From positions 1-64,000 of the forward strand of contig CAMAWN010000004.1 in assembly GCA_945861865.1 (NCBI GenBank): 64,000 bases of DNA, written 5' to 3'. The position numbers were made by a program, and so were the translations under genes. The DNA comes from Candidatus Kuenenia stuttgartensis. GTDB taxonomy: Bacteria > Planctomycetota > Planctomycetia > Planctomycetales > Planctomycetaceae. Below are positions 1 through 8,305 of the stretch, piece after piece (the stretch's first letter is position 1; each line of letters opens with the position of its first letter). The notes under the pieces were generated by a model. That model was not told where the DNA came from. It searched no databases and was given only the letters and a program-made list of their open reading frames with translations.

Positions 1-163
1 AATTCACCTGGGTCGTCTGAGCCGCCAGCAATTCGGCACGCACTTTGAGTTCGGTGTTGTGCAGCACACCGACCGCCCCCTGGTAAACCGTCAGCCCATC
101 CGCCAGGTCCTCGGCCAACGTGAACAGCAAATCCAGATTCGCGGGTAACGCATTGCTCGCCAT
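1..163 (-). CDS. hypothetical protein, N-terminal part only (cut by window edge)
   Basis: Reading frame open from an ATG at 163 to the window edge, giving 54 residues starting MASNALPANLDLLF. The start is supported by an AGGAG about 6 bases upstream (168-177 region, reverse strand). The visible part is Leu/Ala-rich and probably helical, with no membrane segment and no recognised motif. The protein continues outside the window, so function cannot be called. It is followed, away from the gene, by about 800 bases of non-coding DNA. Confidence 0.6.
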   Translation of the reverse strand, partial: MASNALPANLDLLFTLAEDLADGLTVYQGAVGVLHNTELKVRAELLAAQTTQVN

Positions 164-243
164 GCTCAACTCCTGGGGTGAAAGGGAGAAAAACGGATGC
201 GATGAGGGCTCGCGAGGTTTCGGCCGCGCGGAAAAGTCCTGAA

Positions 244-295
244 CACGACGCGCCCGCGAGTGGTGACCAACGAAACCACTCGCTGGCGCGTCGTG
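244..295. repeat. long inverted repeat, dispersed palindrome family A
   Basis: Arms 244-264 and 275-295 (21 bp, one mismatch) around a 10-base loop. The core GCGCCAGCGAGTGGT recurs at 57917-57976 as a complete inverted repeat, at 63088-63112 as a single arm inside murG, and in a diverged form at 47385-47444. No T-run follows, so it is treated as a dispersed palindromic element rather than a terminator. Confidence 0.8.
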
Positions 296-606
296 CTGAC
301 TCACTTCAAGTTGCACCGAAAACTTCCCGACTCCTGGGAATCCTGCCGGCCAGACTGAAGCGGGAGCCGCGCGGTACGGCCCCTCTAAGTGCGTAGCCGA
401 AATGGAAATTTCTCACTAATTCTTCCAGAATTTCAGAAAATCCCGAAAATATCCGCCGCGACAGGCCGGAACTCGTCGCATGGACGCTGGCGGACCCCCA
501 AAGCCGGGTGCCGGAGGGTGAACAAGCCCCCGAGCCGCGCAGGGCGTCCCTGGGAGGGCTGAAACTGGGGCAAATGCCGTAACTCGAAGCGGCATAAGCT
601 TGCGCG

Positions 607-889
607 CCTCGGTTTTGTCCAAAATCAGGCCGCGCAACACTTTTTTGCCTCGGTTTTGTCCAAAATCGGGTCGCGCAACGCTTTTTTGACTCGGTTTTGT
701 CCAAAACCGGACCGCGCAACGCTTTTTTGTCTCGGTTTGGTCCAAAATCGGGACGCGCAAGGCTTTTTTGACTCAGTTTTGTCCAAAATCAGGCCGCGCA
801 ACGCTTGTGAGCCACGGTTTTGTCCAAAACCGAGCCGCGCAACGCTTGTGAGCCTCGGTTTTGTCCCAGACTGGGCCGAAAAACTCCCG
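607..889. repeat. 41-bp tandem repeat array with palindromic core
   Basis: Six direct units of exactly 41 bp start at 607, 648, 689, 730, 771 and 812; a seventh, diverging unit runs from 853. Each unit holds GGTTTTGTCCAAAAYC. In units 3 and 6 this is the perfect palindrome GGTTTTGTCCAAAACC, and in the others one base breaks it. The second half of the unit (CGCGCAACGC) is also conserved, ending in a T-run in units 1-4 and in TTGTGAG in units 5-6. Since 41 is not a multiple of three and the spacer is as conserved as the core, the array is neither a protein repeat nor a CRISPR. Confidence 0.9.
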
Positions 890-957
890 TTTGCCGCGAT
901 TTCGGCCCAGATCGGGAGAAAACACGCTCGTTGGCAGCGGGCGGGGGCGGAATCGCT

Positions 958-2019
958 TCACCGCGTGATCGGGGCGGGGACTTTCGCGGGATCGAGCACG
1001 ACGTGCCGCACTCGCTGGCGTTTCCAGGTGTAAACGATGTGCACCAGCCCGTCGCTCGTCTGGATGACGGCCGGGTAGCTGTACTCACCCGGCTGGCTTT
1101 CCAGTACCAGCGCGGGCTGCCAGTCCTGGCCGTCTTTGGAGACCGCGACGTTGAGCGGCGAGCGGCCCTTCGGCGTGTGGTTGTAAACGATCACATGCCG
1201 TCCGTCTTTGAGCGTGACGGCGTCCGTCCCGGCGTTCGGATTCGGCAGCGTGGTGGCCGTGAGCGGTCCCCACGTTTGGCCCAGATCGTCGGAGGCCACT
1301 TGAAAGACCTGGCCTTGTTTCGAACGTCCGACCGCCAGCAGTTTGTCGCCACCAAGAAACAGGATGCTCGGCTGGATCGCTCCGAAGGCTTTGCCGTCGT
1401 TGACCGGACCGGTGCGCTGCCACGTCAGGCCGAGATCGCTGGTCCGCTCGAAGTGGACACGCCAGCCGTCGTGCTCCGTGCTGGACCCGCACAGCAAATC
1501 GCCGTTGGGCAACTGCACCGGTTTGTTCTTCACCGGGCCGTCGATGTGTTCGGGCAATCGCTGCGGGGCGGACCACGTCGCACCGCCGTCCTCGCTGGTC
1601 ATCAACATCCCCCACCAAGTGCTGGGGCTGGGACCGACCTTGTAGAACAACAGCAACGGCCCGCTCTTCGGCTGGAACAGCACCGGGTTCCAGCAAGGAT
1701 GCCGCTGCACCGAGCCGTCGGGCTTCGCGTACTGCACGCCATTGGCGACTTCGACCGGCGCCGTCCAGCGGCCAGCCACCTGCCGCGCGACCCAGATGCC
1801 CACCTTCGGATGCTTCTCGTACTCGCCGCCGAACCACGCCGCGACGAGCGATCCCTTCGCCGTCTCTTCGATCGTCGAAGCATGACAACTCGGAACCGGA
1901 GCGGTCTCGTAAATGAATTCCGACTTGATGACTCCAGGCGGCAATTTTTCTTGCGCGTTTGTCAGCGAGCAGGCCGTCACTGCGACTGCGAGCGATGCGA
2001 AGACGAGGGCTGATCTCAT
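958..2019 (-). CDS. secreted sialidase-like BNR-repeat protein (exo-alpha-sialidase family)
   Basis: 353 residues with a signal peptide at the start (MRSALVFASLAVAVTACSLT; a Cys in the lipobox region could make it a lipoprotein). The body is a BNR/Asp-box six-bladed propeller. Asp-box-like SxDxGxTW segments are seen as SEDGGATW, SDLGLTW, SDDLGQTW and SKDGQDW. Family members cleave terminal sialic acid or related sugars outside the cytoplasm; the true substrate is not determined by sequence. The ATG at 2019 is preceded by AGGAG at 7 bases, and overlaps the stop of the upstream MFS gene as ATGA, which indicates translational coupling. A longer frame upstream is rejected because it lies inside the MFS gene. 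Confidence 0.85.
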   Translation of the reverse strand: MRSALVFASLAVAVTACSLTNAQEKLPPGVIKSEFIYETAPVPSCHASTIEETAKGSLVAAWFGGEYEKHPKVGIWVARQVAGRWTAPVEVANGVQYAKPDGSVQRHPCWNPVLFQPKSGPLLLFYKVGPSPSTWWGMLMTSEDGGATWSAPQRLPEHIDGPVKNKPVQLPNGDLLCGSSTEHDGWRVHFERTSDLGLTWQRTGPVNDGKAFGAIQPSILFLGGDKLLAVGRSKQGQVFQVASDDLGQTWGPLTATTLPNPNAGTDAVTLKDGRHVIVYNHTPKGRSPLNVAVSKDGQDWQPALVLESQPGEYSYPAVIQTSDGLVHIVYTWKRQRVRHVVLDPAKVPAPITR

Positions 2020-3260
2020 GTGGAAACTCCTGATGCAGACGATTCTCTGGGACGAATCAATAACACGATGACGACAGACAGCAGCGCGACGCCCGCGAAG
2101 ACTCCGAAGATCACATTGAGCGGCACGCCGCGATCTCGCAAAGCTCCGAAGCCCCAGTCGGCGAAGCCCCCGCAACTGATGCTGACGAGATTCATGAAGC
2201 CGTATCCGGTCGCTCGCAGTTCCGGCCGCACGAGCTGGCAGAGAATCGGCATGTTGTTGCAATCGAAGAAGCCCCAGCCCAGCCCGAAGAGCATCAGAAA
2301 CGCGATCGCGACACTCAGCGAATTCGAGTTACCGACTCCGAACAGCGCCGGCAAAAAGAACGACATGCCAATCGCACTGACGAAAATGCGGCCGCGATTC
2401 GATCGTCGCATCCAGAGGTCCGCCAGCCAGCCGCCAATCCCCACGCCGATCAACGACGCCACTTGCACATACAGCACCGCCGACATCCCCGCCTTGCCCT
2501 GGCCGAGACCGAACTGCTCTTTGAGGATGTCTGGCATCCAATCCTTCACCACCCAGCCCGCCATCGCCGGCAGCGTGAAATACAACACGAGCAAAATGAA
2601 ACTGAGGTTGCTGAATAACTCGCGAACCGCGGTCCAAGGTGCTGGTTGTGAGCGGCTCTCGGCGGGTCGCGGAGGATTCCGCAGCAGCCCGAACAGCGGC
2701 AGGGCGTAAACCACGCCAACCACGCCGCACGCACTGAAGGCGAACCGCCAACCGAGGCTCGGGCTCTCCGCCACATAGCCAGAGAAGCCGCCAATGATGA
2801 TGCCGGCATAGATGCCCATCTGATGAAAGCCCACCGCGCGCGAACGGGTCTCGCCGAGATGAAAGTCCGTGATCAATGCCAGCGCGGCCGGGATGTAGAA
2901 CGCCTCGCTGATGCCCATGATCGCTCGCGCGACGACCAGTTGCTGAAACGTCTCGACATGCCCGGTCGCCCAAGTCACGGCCGACCACACGAACAAGCTG
3001 GCCGCGATCACATGCCGCCGGCTCATGCGATCGGCCACATAGCCGCCGACCGGACTGAGCAACGCGTACACCCACTTGAACGAACCCAGCACGAAGCCCC
3101 AATTGGCCTTCGTGGCGATGTCCGGGATGTCGTCCATCATCGACGACTTCATCGCCGCCAGCATCTGCCGGTCGAGATAGTTCAGCAACGCCACCGGCAC
3201 GAGCAGCAGCACGACCAACCAGGCGGTGCGAGACGCGGAACCGGAAGTCGCATGCGGCAT
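2016..3260 (-). CDS. MFS transporter, likely sugar-acid/sialic-acid type
   Basis: 414 residues with about 12 hydrophobic segments. Features of the major facilitator superfamily are visible: LNYLDRQ in the first helix and the loop 2-3 motif GGYVADRMSRR. The LNYLDR start resembles the anion:cation symporter (ACS) branch, which carries organic and sugar acids. The gene lies directly upstream of, and overlaps by four bases, the sialidase-like gene, so uptake of the released sugar acid is the natural inference. The ribosome site before 3260 is weak (AAGTGA). Substrate is not proven. Confidence 0.85.
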   Translation of the reverse strand: MPHATSGSASRTAWLVVLLLVPVALLNYLDRQMLAAMKSSMMDDIPDIATKANWGFVLGSFKWVYALLSPVGGYVADRMSRRHVIAASLFVWSAVTWATGHVETFQQLVVARAIMGISEAFYIPAALALITDFHLGETRSRAVGFHQMGIYAGIIIGGFSGYVAESPSLGWRFAFSACGVVGVVYALPLFGLLRNPPRPAESRSQPAPWTAVRELFSNLSFILLVLYFTLPAMAGWVVKDWMPDILKEQFGLGQGKAGMSAVLYVQVASLIGVGIGGWLADLWMRRSNRGRIFVSAIGMSFFLPALFGVGNSNSLSVAIAFLMLFGLGWGFFDCNNMPILCQLVRPELRATGYGFMNLVSISCGGFADWGFGALRDRGVPLNVIFGVFAGVALLSVVIVLLIRPRESSASGVST

Positions 3261-3294
3261 TGAAAATCACTTGGGAATAAGGACGAAGACGAAT

Positions 3295-4155
3295 TCAGTA
3301 CCACGCCGTCGCGAGCTTGCGTCGGTACTCGCCCGCCAGTTCCGAAGCCGGACCTAACAGGCCGAGAATTTTGACCATCGCCTCTTTGACTTGCGGGCCG
3401 ATGCCCGCTTTGTCGCGAGCGATCAACGCCAAGCACAGTTCCAACGCTTCCGTGTGCTTGCCCGCGACAGCGAGCGCATCGGCGAGACCAATTTGCAGCG
3501 ACAGGTCATTCGGGTTCGCAGCGGCCGCTCGCCGAGCCTCCTCGACACCACCGGATTCTTGAGCGGAGGCGCGGACTTCAAGCTCGTCTTTGATCGCCTG
3601 ACCTTCCGGCTCCAAGAAACCGCGTTCTTCGAGTTGCTCGATCAACCGGCGTGCTTCTTCATCGCGATTCTGAGCCATGATGACTCGCGCCAAAGCGATC
3701 TTCAGCACGTCCGCCTTCGGTTCGAGATTCAGGGCCTCGCGAAATTTCAATTCTGCTCCGGCCGGGTCCGTCTCTTCGAGCTTCATGCCCGCCATCATCG
3801 CCATCTGCGCGGCAGACGGCAGGAACGTCGCCAACCATTCTCGAATCTGCGGCTCCGGCACCACGCCGACGAATTCGTTGACCAGTTGCCCGTCCCGAAA
3901 CGCCACGACCAGCGGGATCGACTGAATCTGGAAGGCTTGAGCAATCTGTGCTTCAACCTCGACGTTGATCTTCACCAGCAGGAACTTGCCAGCATACTCC
4001 TCCGCGAGCCGCTCCAGCACGGGACCAAGCTGCTTGCAGGGCTGGCACGACGGCCCCCAGAAGTCGACGACAATCGGCAGCTCAAAGGATTTCTTGATGA
4101 CGTCCGCATCAAACGTGGCGGTCGTCGTGTCTTTAATCCAGGCGGAGACAGGCAT
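3295..4155 (-). CDS. thioredoxin-domain protein with TPR-like C-terminus (CnoX/YbbN-like)
   Basis: 286 residues from the ATG at 4155. The N-terminal 110 residues form a thioredoxin fold with CxxC active site CQPC (residues 37-40, in FWGPSCQPCK) and the cis-Pro segment IQSIPLVV. Residues 120-286 are alpha-helical TPR-like repeats (LKFREALNLEPKADVLKIALA). This architecture matches the chaperedoxin CnoX (YbbN), which protects proteins from oxidation and aggregation in the cytoplasm. An in-frame TTG at 4197 would add 14 residues and overlap the upstream gene by 17 bases; the ATG was preferred because the thioredoxin domain begins right after it. Neither start has a strong ribosome site. Confidence 0.85.
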   Translation of the reverse strand: MPVSAWIKDTTTATFDADVIKKSFELPIVVDFWGPSCQPCKQLGPVLERLAEEYAGKFLLVKINVEVEAQIAQAFQIQSIPLVVAFRDGQLVNEFVGVVPEPQIREWLATFLPSAAQMAMMAGMKLEETDPAGAELKFREALNLEPKADVLKIALARVIMAQNRDEEARRLIEQLEERGFLEPEGQAIKDELEVRASAQESGGVEEARRAAAANPNDLSLQIGLADALAVAGKHTEALELCLALIARDKAGIGPQVKEAMVKILGLLGPASELAGEYRRKLATAWY

Positions 4156-4180
4156 GGCGGGTTCATCAATCGGTGGGAAG

Positions 4181-4783
4181 TTATTCGGGGTGGTCAATCA
4201 GGTCTTGCAGTCGCGCGGCCAACTCCGGCGCGAACCGTTCTGGCCAGGTCGCGTCGATCAAACCAAGTTCGATCAGGTCAATTAAATGGGTCTGATCCTT
4301 GCGCCGAAACGACGTGAGCTTCATGCGCACCAGAGCATCCAGCGCCAACACTTGGAAGTGCGCGCCCGGCCGAGACTCGGTGACGTCCGCCGTGGGCGCG
4401 GTGTATTCGGGCCGGACTTTCTCACCGGCGAACAGCAGATGCACGCCGTCCCGAAACTTGGCGTCGGGGCCATCCAGAAAGAAGTCGATTCCGGCCGCGT
4501 GCCGATGTTCAAAGCCCGCGTTCTCCAACGCCACGATGACCGCATCCAAGTCTTGCCGACGAATTAAGAGGTCAACGTCCGCCGTGTTTCGCACCGCGGC
4601 TTCATCGACTTCGGCGACCCACGCGGCGACGGCGTTTCCACCGGCCACGGCATACGGGATCCCCGCCGCGGCCAACGCCCCGGCGGCTCGACGAACTCGT
4701 TCGCGTACTTTTTCCACGGCTCGTACCATCCGATCGAGGAGGTCGTCACGCATTCGATAATCAGGCGAGGTCATCGCAACCAT
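4181..4783 (-). CDS. nucleotidyltransferase-fold protein (AbiEii-like)
   Basis: 200 residues. The nucleotidyltransferase signature is seen as GGNAVAAW (48-55) followed by NTADVDLLI (66-74), i.e. the G-x-A strand and the D-x-D metal-binding pair. A later segment, LDALVRMKLTSFRRKDQTHLIDLIELGLID, is typical of AbiEii or DUF6036-type proteins. Some relatives are toxins of type IV toxin-antitoxin systems, but no partner antitoxin is seen next to it. The downstream neighbour is the thioredoxin-TPR gene, 25 bases away or overlapping depending on its start. The role is unknown. Confidence 0.75.
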   Translation of the reverse strand: MVAMTSPDYRMRDDLLDRMVRAVEKVRERVRRAAGALAAAGIPYAVAGGNAVAAWVAEVDEAAVRNTADVDLLIRRQDLDAVIVALENAGFEHRHAAGIDFFLDGPDAKFRDGVHLLFAGEKVRPEYTAPTADVTESRPGAHFQVLALDALVRMKLTSFRRKDQTHLIDLIELGLIDATWPERFAPELAARLQDLIDHPE

Positions 4784-4875
4784 GAATCCAACCCGCTGTT
4801 GTCAGAATGTCGCCAGCCGAACGCTCGCTGGTTCGTCACACTCTATCGTCCAGACCCGAAGACTCACAAACCTGA

Positions 4876-6372
4876 TTATGTCCAAGCGAACCAACGCTCA
4901 AGCAATCGTTTCACGAAGGGCGTCAAACGGCGGCGCTGCGACTGGTCGGCCAGCCGCTTGATGATCTCGCTCTGTGTCGGATAGGGATGAATCGTCTTCG
5001 CCAACGAACTCAAGCCCAACTTGGCCGTCATCGCCAGTGTCAGTTCGTTGAGCATGTCTCCGGCATTGGACGCGACAATCGTTGCGCCGACGATTTGATC
5101 GGTGCCGCGTTTCAGCAGCACTTTCGCGAAGCCGGCGGTCTCACCGTCGAGGACCGCGCGGTCGTTGTGTGACATCGCTTCGACGAGCACATCCACGGCG
5201 ACGCCTCGCTCGCGAGCCTCTGTCTCCGTCCAGCCGACGGTGGCAACTTCGGGATCGGTAAATGTGCAGCGCGGGATCACCAACGACGAGCCTTTGCCGC
5301 GTCCCGGAAACAGTGCGTTCTGCAACACGATGCGGGCCATCGCGTCAGCCGCGTGCGTGAACTGAAACCGCGAACAGACATCGCCCGCCGCAAACACGCG
5401 CCGGTTGCTCGTCCGCAGTCGATCATCCACTCGCACTCCGGTTTGCGAATCGAACGTCACGCCAGAGACCTCCAACCCCAGCCCGGCGACGTTCGGAATC
5501 CGTCCCACCGCGACGAGCAACTCGTCCGTCGTCCGCTGGATCGCCTCGCCACCGCTCTCGATCGCCACCTGCTTTTCAATCCCGTTGCGTGACACACCCA
5601 CCACGCGAGCATTCAGTAAAATCTCCACGCCGTCGCGCCGCAACGACTCGGCCACGACGCGCGAGGCGTCAGCGTCCTCCCTCGGCAGGACGTTCGATTC
5701 CAAGTCCAGCAGAGTCACCTGCGACCCAAACCGCGCGAACGCTTGAGCCAACTCGCAGCCGATCGGCCCGGCACCCAGCACCACCAATCGACGCGGCAAC
5801 GACGTCAGCGAAAACACCGTCTCGTTCGTGACGAAGCCCGACTCGACCAAGCCCGAAATTCCGGGAACCGCCGCGCGAGCACCCGTCGCGATCATGGCTC
5901 GGCGGAATCGCAGCGACTGACCGGCAACGGCAATCGTATCGCGACCTGTGAACTGGCCTGCGCCGAAAAAGACATCGACGCCGAGACCTCGAAATCGCTC
6001 GGCCGAATCGTGTGGTGCGATCGACGCTCGCAGTTGTCGCATTCGATTCAGCACCGCGCCGAAATCGACGCGAGCACCAGCCGGCACATCGAGGCCGAAC
6101 TCGGCCGCATCGCGCACCGTCGCCGCGACACGTGCCGACTTCAGCAACGCCTTCGACGGTACGCATCCGTAAATCAAGCAGTCACCGCCGAGCCGATGCT
6201 TCTCGATCAGGGCGACCTTCGCACCCAGCCCCGCCGCTCCCGCCGCCGCCACCAACCCCGCGGGGCCACCACCGATCACGACCAGATGGTAGCGCTGCGC
6301 CGGAATCGGATTGATCCAATTCGCCGGTGCGACATGCCGGTCCAGTTCGCTGTCGAAGGGATCGCCGCTCAT
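4876..6372 (-). CDS. FAD-dependent pyridine nucleotide-disulfide oxidoreductase (mercuric-reductase-like)
   Basis: 498 residues. FAD-binding GGGPAG at 34-39, redox-active pair C65/C70 (GGDCLIYGCVPSK), a second dinucleotide fold (LVVLGAGPIGCELA), the FAD motif FAAGDV, and the C-terminal His-Glu dyad HPYPTQSE. This is the MerA/lipoamide dehydrogenase superfamily. No N-terminal heavy-metal domain and no C-terminal CC pair are present, so mercury reduction is unlikely. The start at 6372 has AGGGGAG upstream and overlaps the stop of the TVP38 gene as ATGA. Pairing of such a flavoprotein with a TVP38-like membrane protein is common in bacteria; the electron acceptor is unknown. Confidence 0.9.
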   Translation of the reverse strand: MSGDPFDSELDRHVAPANWINPIPAQRYHLVVIGGGPAGLVAAAGAAGLGAKVALIEKHRLGGDCLIYGCVPSKALLKSARVAATVRDAAEFGLDVPAGARVDFGAVLNRMRQLRASIAPHDSAERFRGLGVDVFFGAGQFTGRDTIAVAGQSLRFRRAMIATGARAAVPGISGLVESGFVTNETVFSLTSLPRRLVVLGAGPIGCELAQAFARFGSQVTLLDLESNVLPREDADASRVVAESLRRDGVEILLNARVVGVSRNGIEKQVAIESGGEAIQRTTDELLVAVGRIPNVAGLGLEVSGVTFDSQTGVRVDDRLRTSNRRVFAAGDVCSRFQFTHAADAMARIVLQNALFPGRGKGSSLVIPRCTFTDPEVATVGWTETEARERGVAVDVLVEAMSHNDRAVLDGETAGFAKVLLKRGTDQIVGATIVASNAGDMLNELTLAMTAKLGLSSLAKTIHPYPTQSEIIKRLADQSQRRRLTPFVKRLLERWFAWT

Positions 6373-7076
6373 GCCTGCTCCCCTTCGACGGCAGCGGTCG
6401 CGTCTGCCAAAGCCTTCTTCGCAATGCGTGCCATCACGACCGTAACCGCCACCGTCGCGAGCAGGCCGACTCCCAACAGCACTTTCTGAGCGACGCCCCC
6501 TTCGGATCGTCCCGACACAATGTCGCTCAAACTCTTCGCCGCCGATCCGATCGAGACGTACAACAACGTCCCCGGAAACATGCCGATCCACGAGGCCAGC
6601 ACGAAATCACGCAGCCGAACCTTCGTCAGCCCAAATGCGTAATTCAGCAGATTGAACGGCAGCACCGGCGAGAGCCGCGTCAGGAACACGATCTTAAAAC
6701 CTTGCTCGGCGACCGCCGCGTCCAATGCTCGGAAGCGCGCGTCGCCCGCAACTTTGTGTTCGATGAATCGCCGCAACAGCGTCCGCCCGGCGAGGAACGC
6801 CGAGGTTGCACCCACCGTGCTGCCAATCGACACGGCGATCAGAGTCTTCACGACGCCGAATGCGAAGCCGCCCGCCAACGTCAACAACGATGCGGGAAAG
6901 AAGAACAAGCTCGCCGGAATGTACGACAGCGCCAACCACACCAAGCCGACATCGCCCTGAGCTTGCAACGTTTCAACAAACCGCTTGGTCTGCGCGGGCA
7001 CATCGAACCCCGAGCTCGCGGCAAGAACCGCGACAACGATCAGCAACATCAACAGGATTCCGATTCGCCACTTCAT
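6369..7076 (-). CDS. TVP38/TMEM64 family membrane protein (VTT domain)
   Basis: 235 residues with a start hydrophobic helix (MKWRIGILLMLLIVVAVLAA) and further segments around FFFPASLLTLAGGFAFG, the diagnostic VTT/DedA-like stretch, and LTRLSPVLPFNLLNYAFGLTKV. Members are inner-membrane proteins of the DedA superfamily implicated in lipid scrambling. A GGGAAG lies about 10 bases before the ATG at 7076; longer in-frame starts run into the inverted repeat upstream and were rejected. It is translationally coupled to the following flavoprotein gene. Confidence 0.9.
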   Translation of the reverse strand: MKWRIGILLMLLIVVAVLAASSGFDVPAQTKRFVETLQAQGDVGLVWLALSYIPASLFFFPASLLTLAGGFAFGVVKTLIAVSIGSTVGATSAFLAGRTLLRRFIEHKVAGDARFRALDAAVAEQGFKIVFLTRLSPVLPFNLLNYAFGLTKVRLRDFVLASWIGMFPGTLLYVSIGSAAKSLSDIVSGRSEGGVAQKVLLGVGLLATVAVTVVMARIAKKALADATAAVEGEQA

Positions 7077-7106
7077 CGAGCATGTCTTCCCACAAAGCAA
7101 AAGTGA

Positions 7107-7157
7107 GATAACGGCCAGCGGCTGATAACCGATCGCTGACGGCCGCTGGCCGTTATC
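7107..7157. repeat. perfect 16-bp inverted repeat in a divergent intergenic region
   Basis: Arms 7107-7122 and 7142-7157 (GATAACGGCCAGCGGC and its complement) with a 19-base loop. It lies between the divergent starts of the TVP38 gene and the isomerase gene, so it cannot be a terminator for either. It could be a protein-binding site or a REP-like element. Confidence 0.8.
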
Positions 7158-7223
7158 CTTTTCCTCGCCCCCAAACAGTATCCTGCACGCAGTCCACACG
7201 CTTGTCCGTCCCAGGAGTTCGTA

Positions 7224-8183
7224 ATGAGTATCTTGCCACCCCACGATTCCGCCAGTCGCAGGACGTTCTTGAAAACGCTCACAGCGGCGGCGGTCGGCGG
7301 CGTTTCACCAGCCATCACATGCGGTGCGAATGAGCCGCCGCCACAAATACCGCTCGGCTTCAGCCTGTACGGCATGAAGAGCCTGCCGGTTGCGGAGGCT
7401 CTGAAGGTCTGCTCGGAGATCGGCTACGAGTGCGTTGAACTCGCGGTGATGCCCGATTGGCCGTGTGCGCCGGAGAGGCTGTCGGCCGAACAACGCCGAG
7501 AACTCCGCCAGCAGTTGGAAGATCGCCATCTTCAACTCGCAGCGCTGATGGAGAACTTGTCGCTGGCCGTGGATGGGGAGAAACATCGCGACAACCTCGA
7601 CCGCTTCAAACGGGCGTTTGAACTATCTCGCGATCTCGCGCCGCAGCAAACGCCGCTGATCGAGACGATTCTCGGCGGTTCGCCCGATAAGTGGCCGATG
7701 CTCAAGGACAAATTCGTCGAGCGTCTGCGTGACTGGGCGACGGTCGCGGCCGAGCACAAAGCGATCATCGCCATCAAGGCTCACGTCGCAGGCGCGTTGC
7801 ATCTGCCGCGGGACGCCGCAGAAATCGCGCAGACGATCAACTCGCCGGCACTGCAATTGGCGTTCGATCAAAGCCATTTTCAGCTTCGCGAAGTGCCGCT
7901 GGTGGACGCTTGGAAAGCGATGGCCGAACGGACGCGATTCGTACATGTCAAAGACGGTCGAGGGAAACCGGGAGCGTTTCAATTTCTGCTCCCCGGCGAC
8001 GGCACGATCGACTTCGTCGAACTGTTTCGCTTGCTGAAATCCAGCCGCTACTCCGGCCCGGTCGTCGTCGAGGTCAGCGGTCAACTGAGTTCCAAGCCCG
8101 ACTACGATCCCATCGCGGCGGCGAAGAAGTGCTGGCCGGTGCTGCGCGACGCTCGCCAGAAAATTAGTCCAGTCACTCCGTGA
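7224..8183 (+). CDS. Tat-exported sugar phosphate isomerase/epimerase-like TIM-barrel protein
   Basis: 319 residues. A twin-arginine signal (SRRTFLK, residues 11-17) is followed by a hydrophobic Ala/Gly stretch, so the protein is probably exported folded. The rest is a xylose-isomerase-like TIM barrel: GFSLYGMK, CSEIGYECVELAV, FDQSHFQL, FVHVKDG, and a final VVVEVSG. Metal-binding Glu/His/Asp positions are plausible in these segments. AGGAG precedes the ATG by 6 bases. The specific sugar is unknown. The stop codon is the left base of a hairpin (8171-8210). Confidence 0.85.
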   Translation: MSILPPHDSASRRTFLKTLTAAAVGGVSPAITCGANEPPPQIPLGFSLYGMKSLPVAEALKVCSEIGYECVELAVMPDWPCAPERLSAEQRRELRQQLEDRHLQLAALMENLSLAVDGEKHRDNLDRFKRAFELSRDLAPQQTPLIETILGGSPDKWPMLKDKFVERLRDWATVAAEHKAIIAIKAHVAGALHLPRDAAEIAQTINSPALQLAFDQSHFQLREVPLVDAWKAMAERTRFVHVKDGRGKPGAFQFLLPGDGTIDFVELFRLLKSSRYSGPVVVEVSGQLSSKPDYDPIAAAKKCWPVLRDARQKISPVTP

Positions 8184-8210
8184 CCGGAATCTTCGAATCA
8201 CGGAGTGACT
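8171..8210 (+). terminator. hairpin overlapping the stop codon, possible terminator
   Basis: Perfect 13-bp arms at 8171-8183 and 8198-8210 (AGTCACTCCGTGA and complement), 14-base loop. It includes the TGA of the isomerase gene. The following bases hold only a short T-run (CGTCGACTTTTC), so intrinsic termination is possible but not certain. Confidence 0.5.
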
Positions 8211-8305
8211 CGTCGACTTTTCTCTGCAAGTCCAAGTTGTCTCAGAGAGCGAGCTTGCCCTCCCACACCCGGTCCCGAACAATCCCGCCGACGAAAGGAT
8301 GAGTC

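Larger units (their letters stand above)
164..957. other. intergenic region, repeat-bearing, no gene supported
   Basis: Nearly 800 bases between a minus-strand gene start and the stop of the sialidase gene. It holds an inverted repeat (244-295) and a 41-bp tandem array (607-889), listed separately. Open frames crossing it are made of the repeat translated in different phases and show no protein-like features. The 300-600 stretch shows nothing recognisable. Confidence 0.7.

Noticed and set aside
607-889. CRISPR array
   Set aside because: The sequence between the palindromic cores is conserved from unit to unit, and there are no variable spacers or cas genes.
306-1088. Overlapping open frames on both strands
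   Set aside because: They are translations of the 41-bp repeat in several phases, with no ribosome sites and no conserved protein features.
4876-6372. Mercuric reductase
   Set aside because: The N-terminal metal-binding domain and the C-terminal cysteine pair of MerA are missing, and no other mer gene is nearby.
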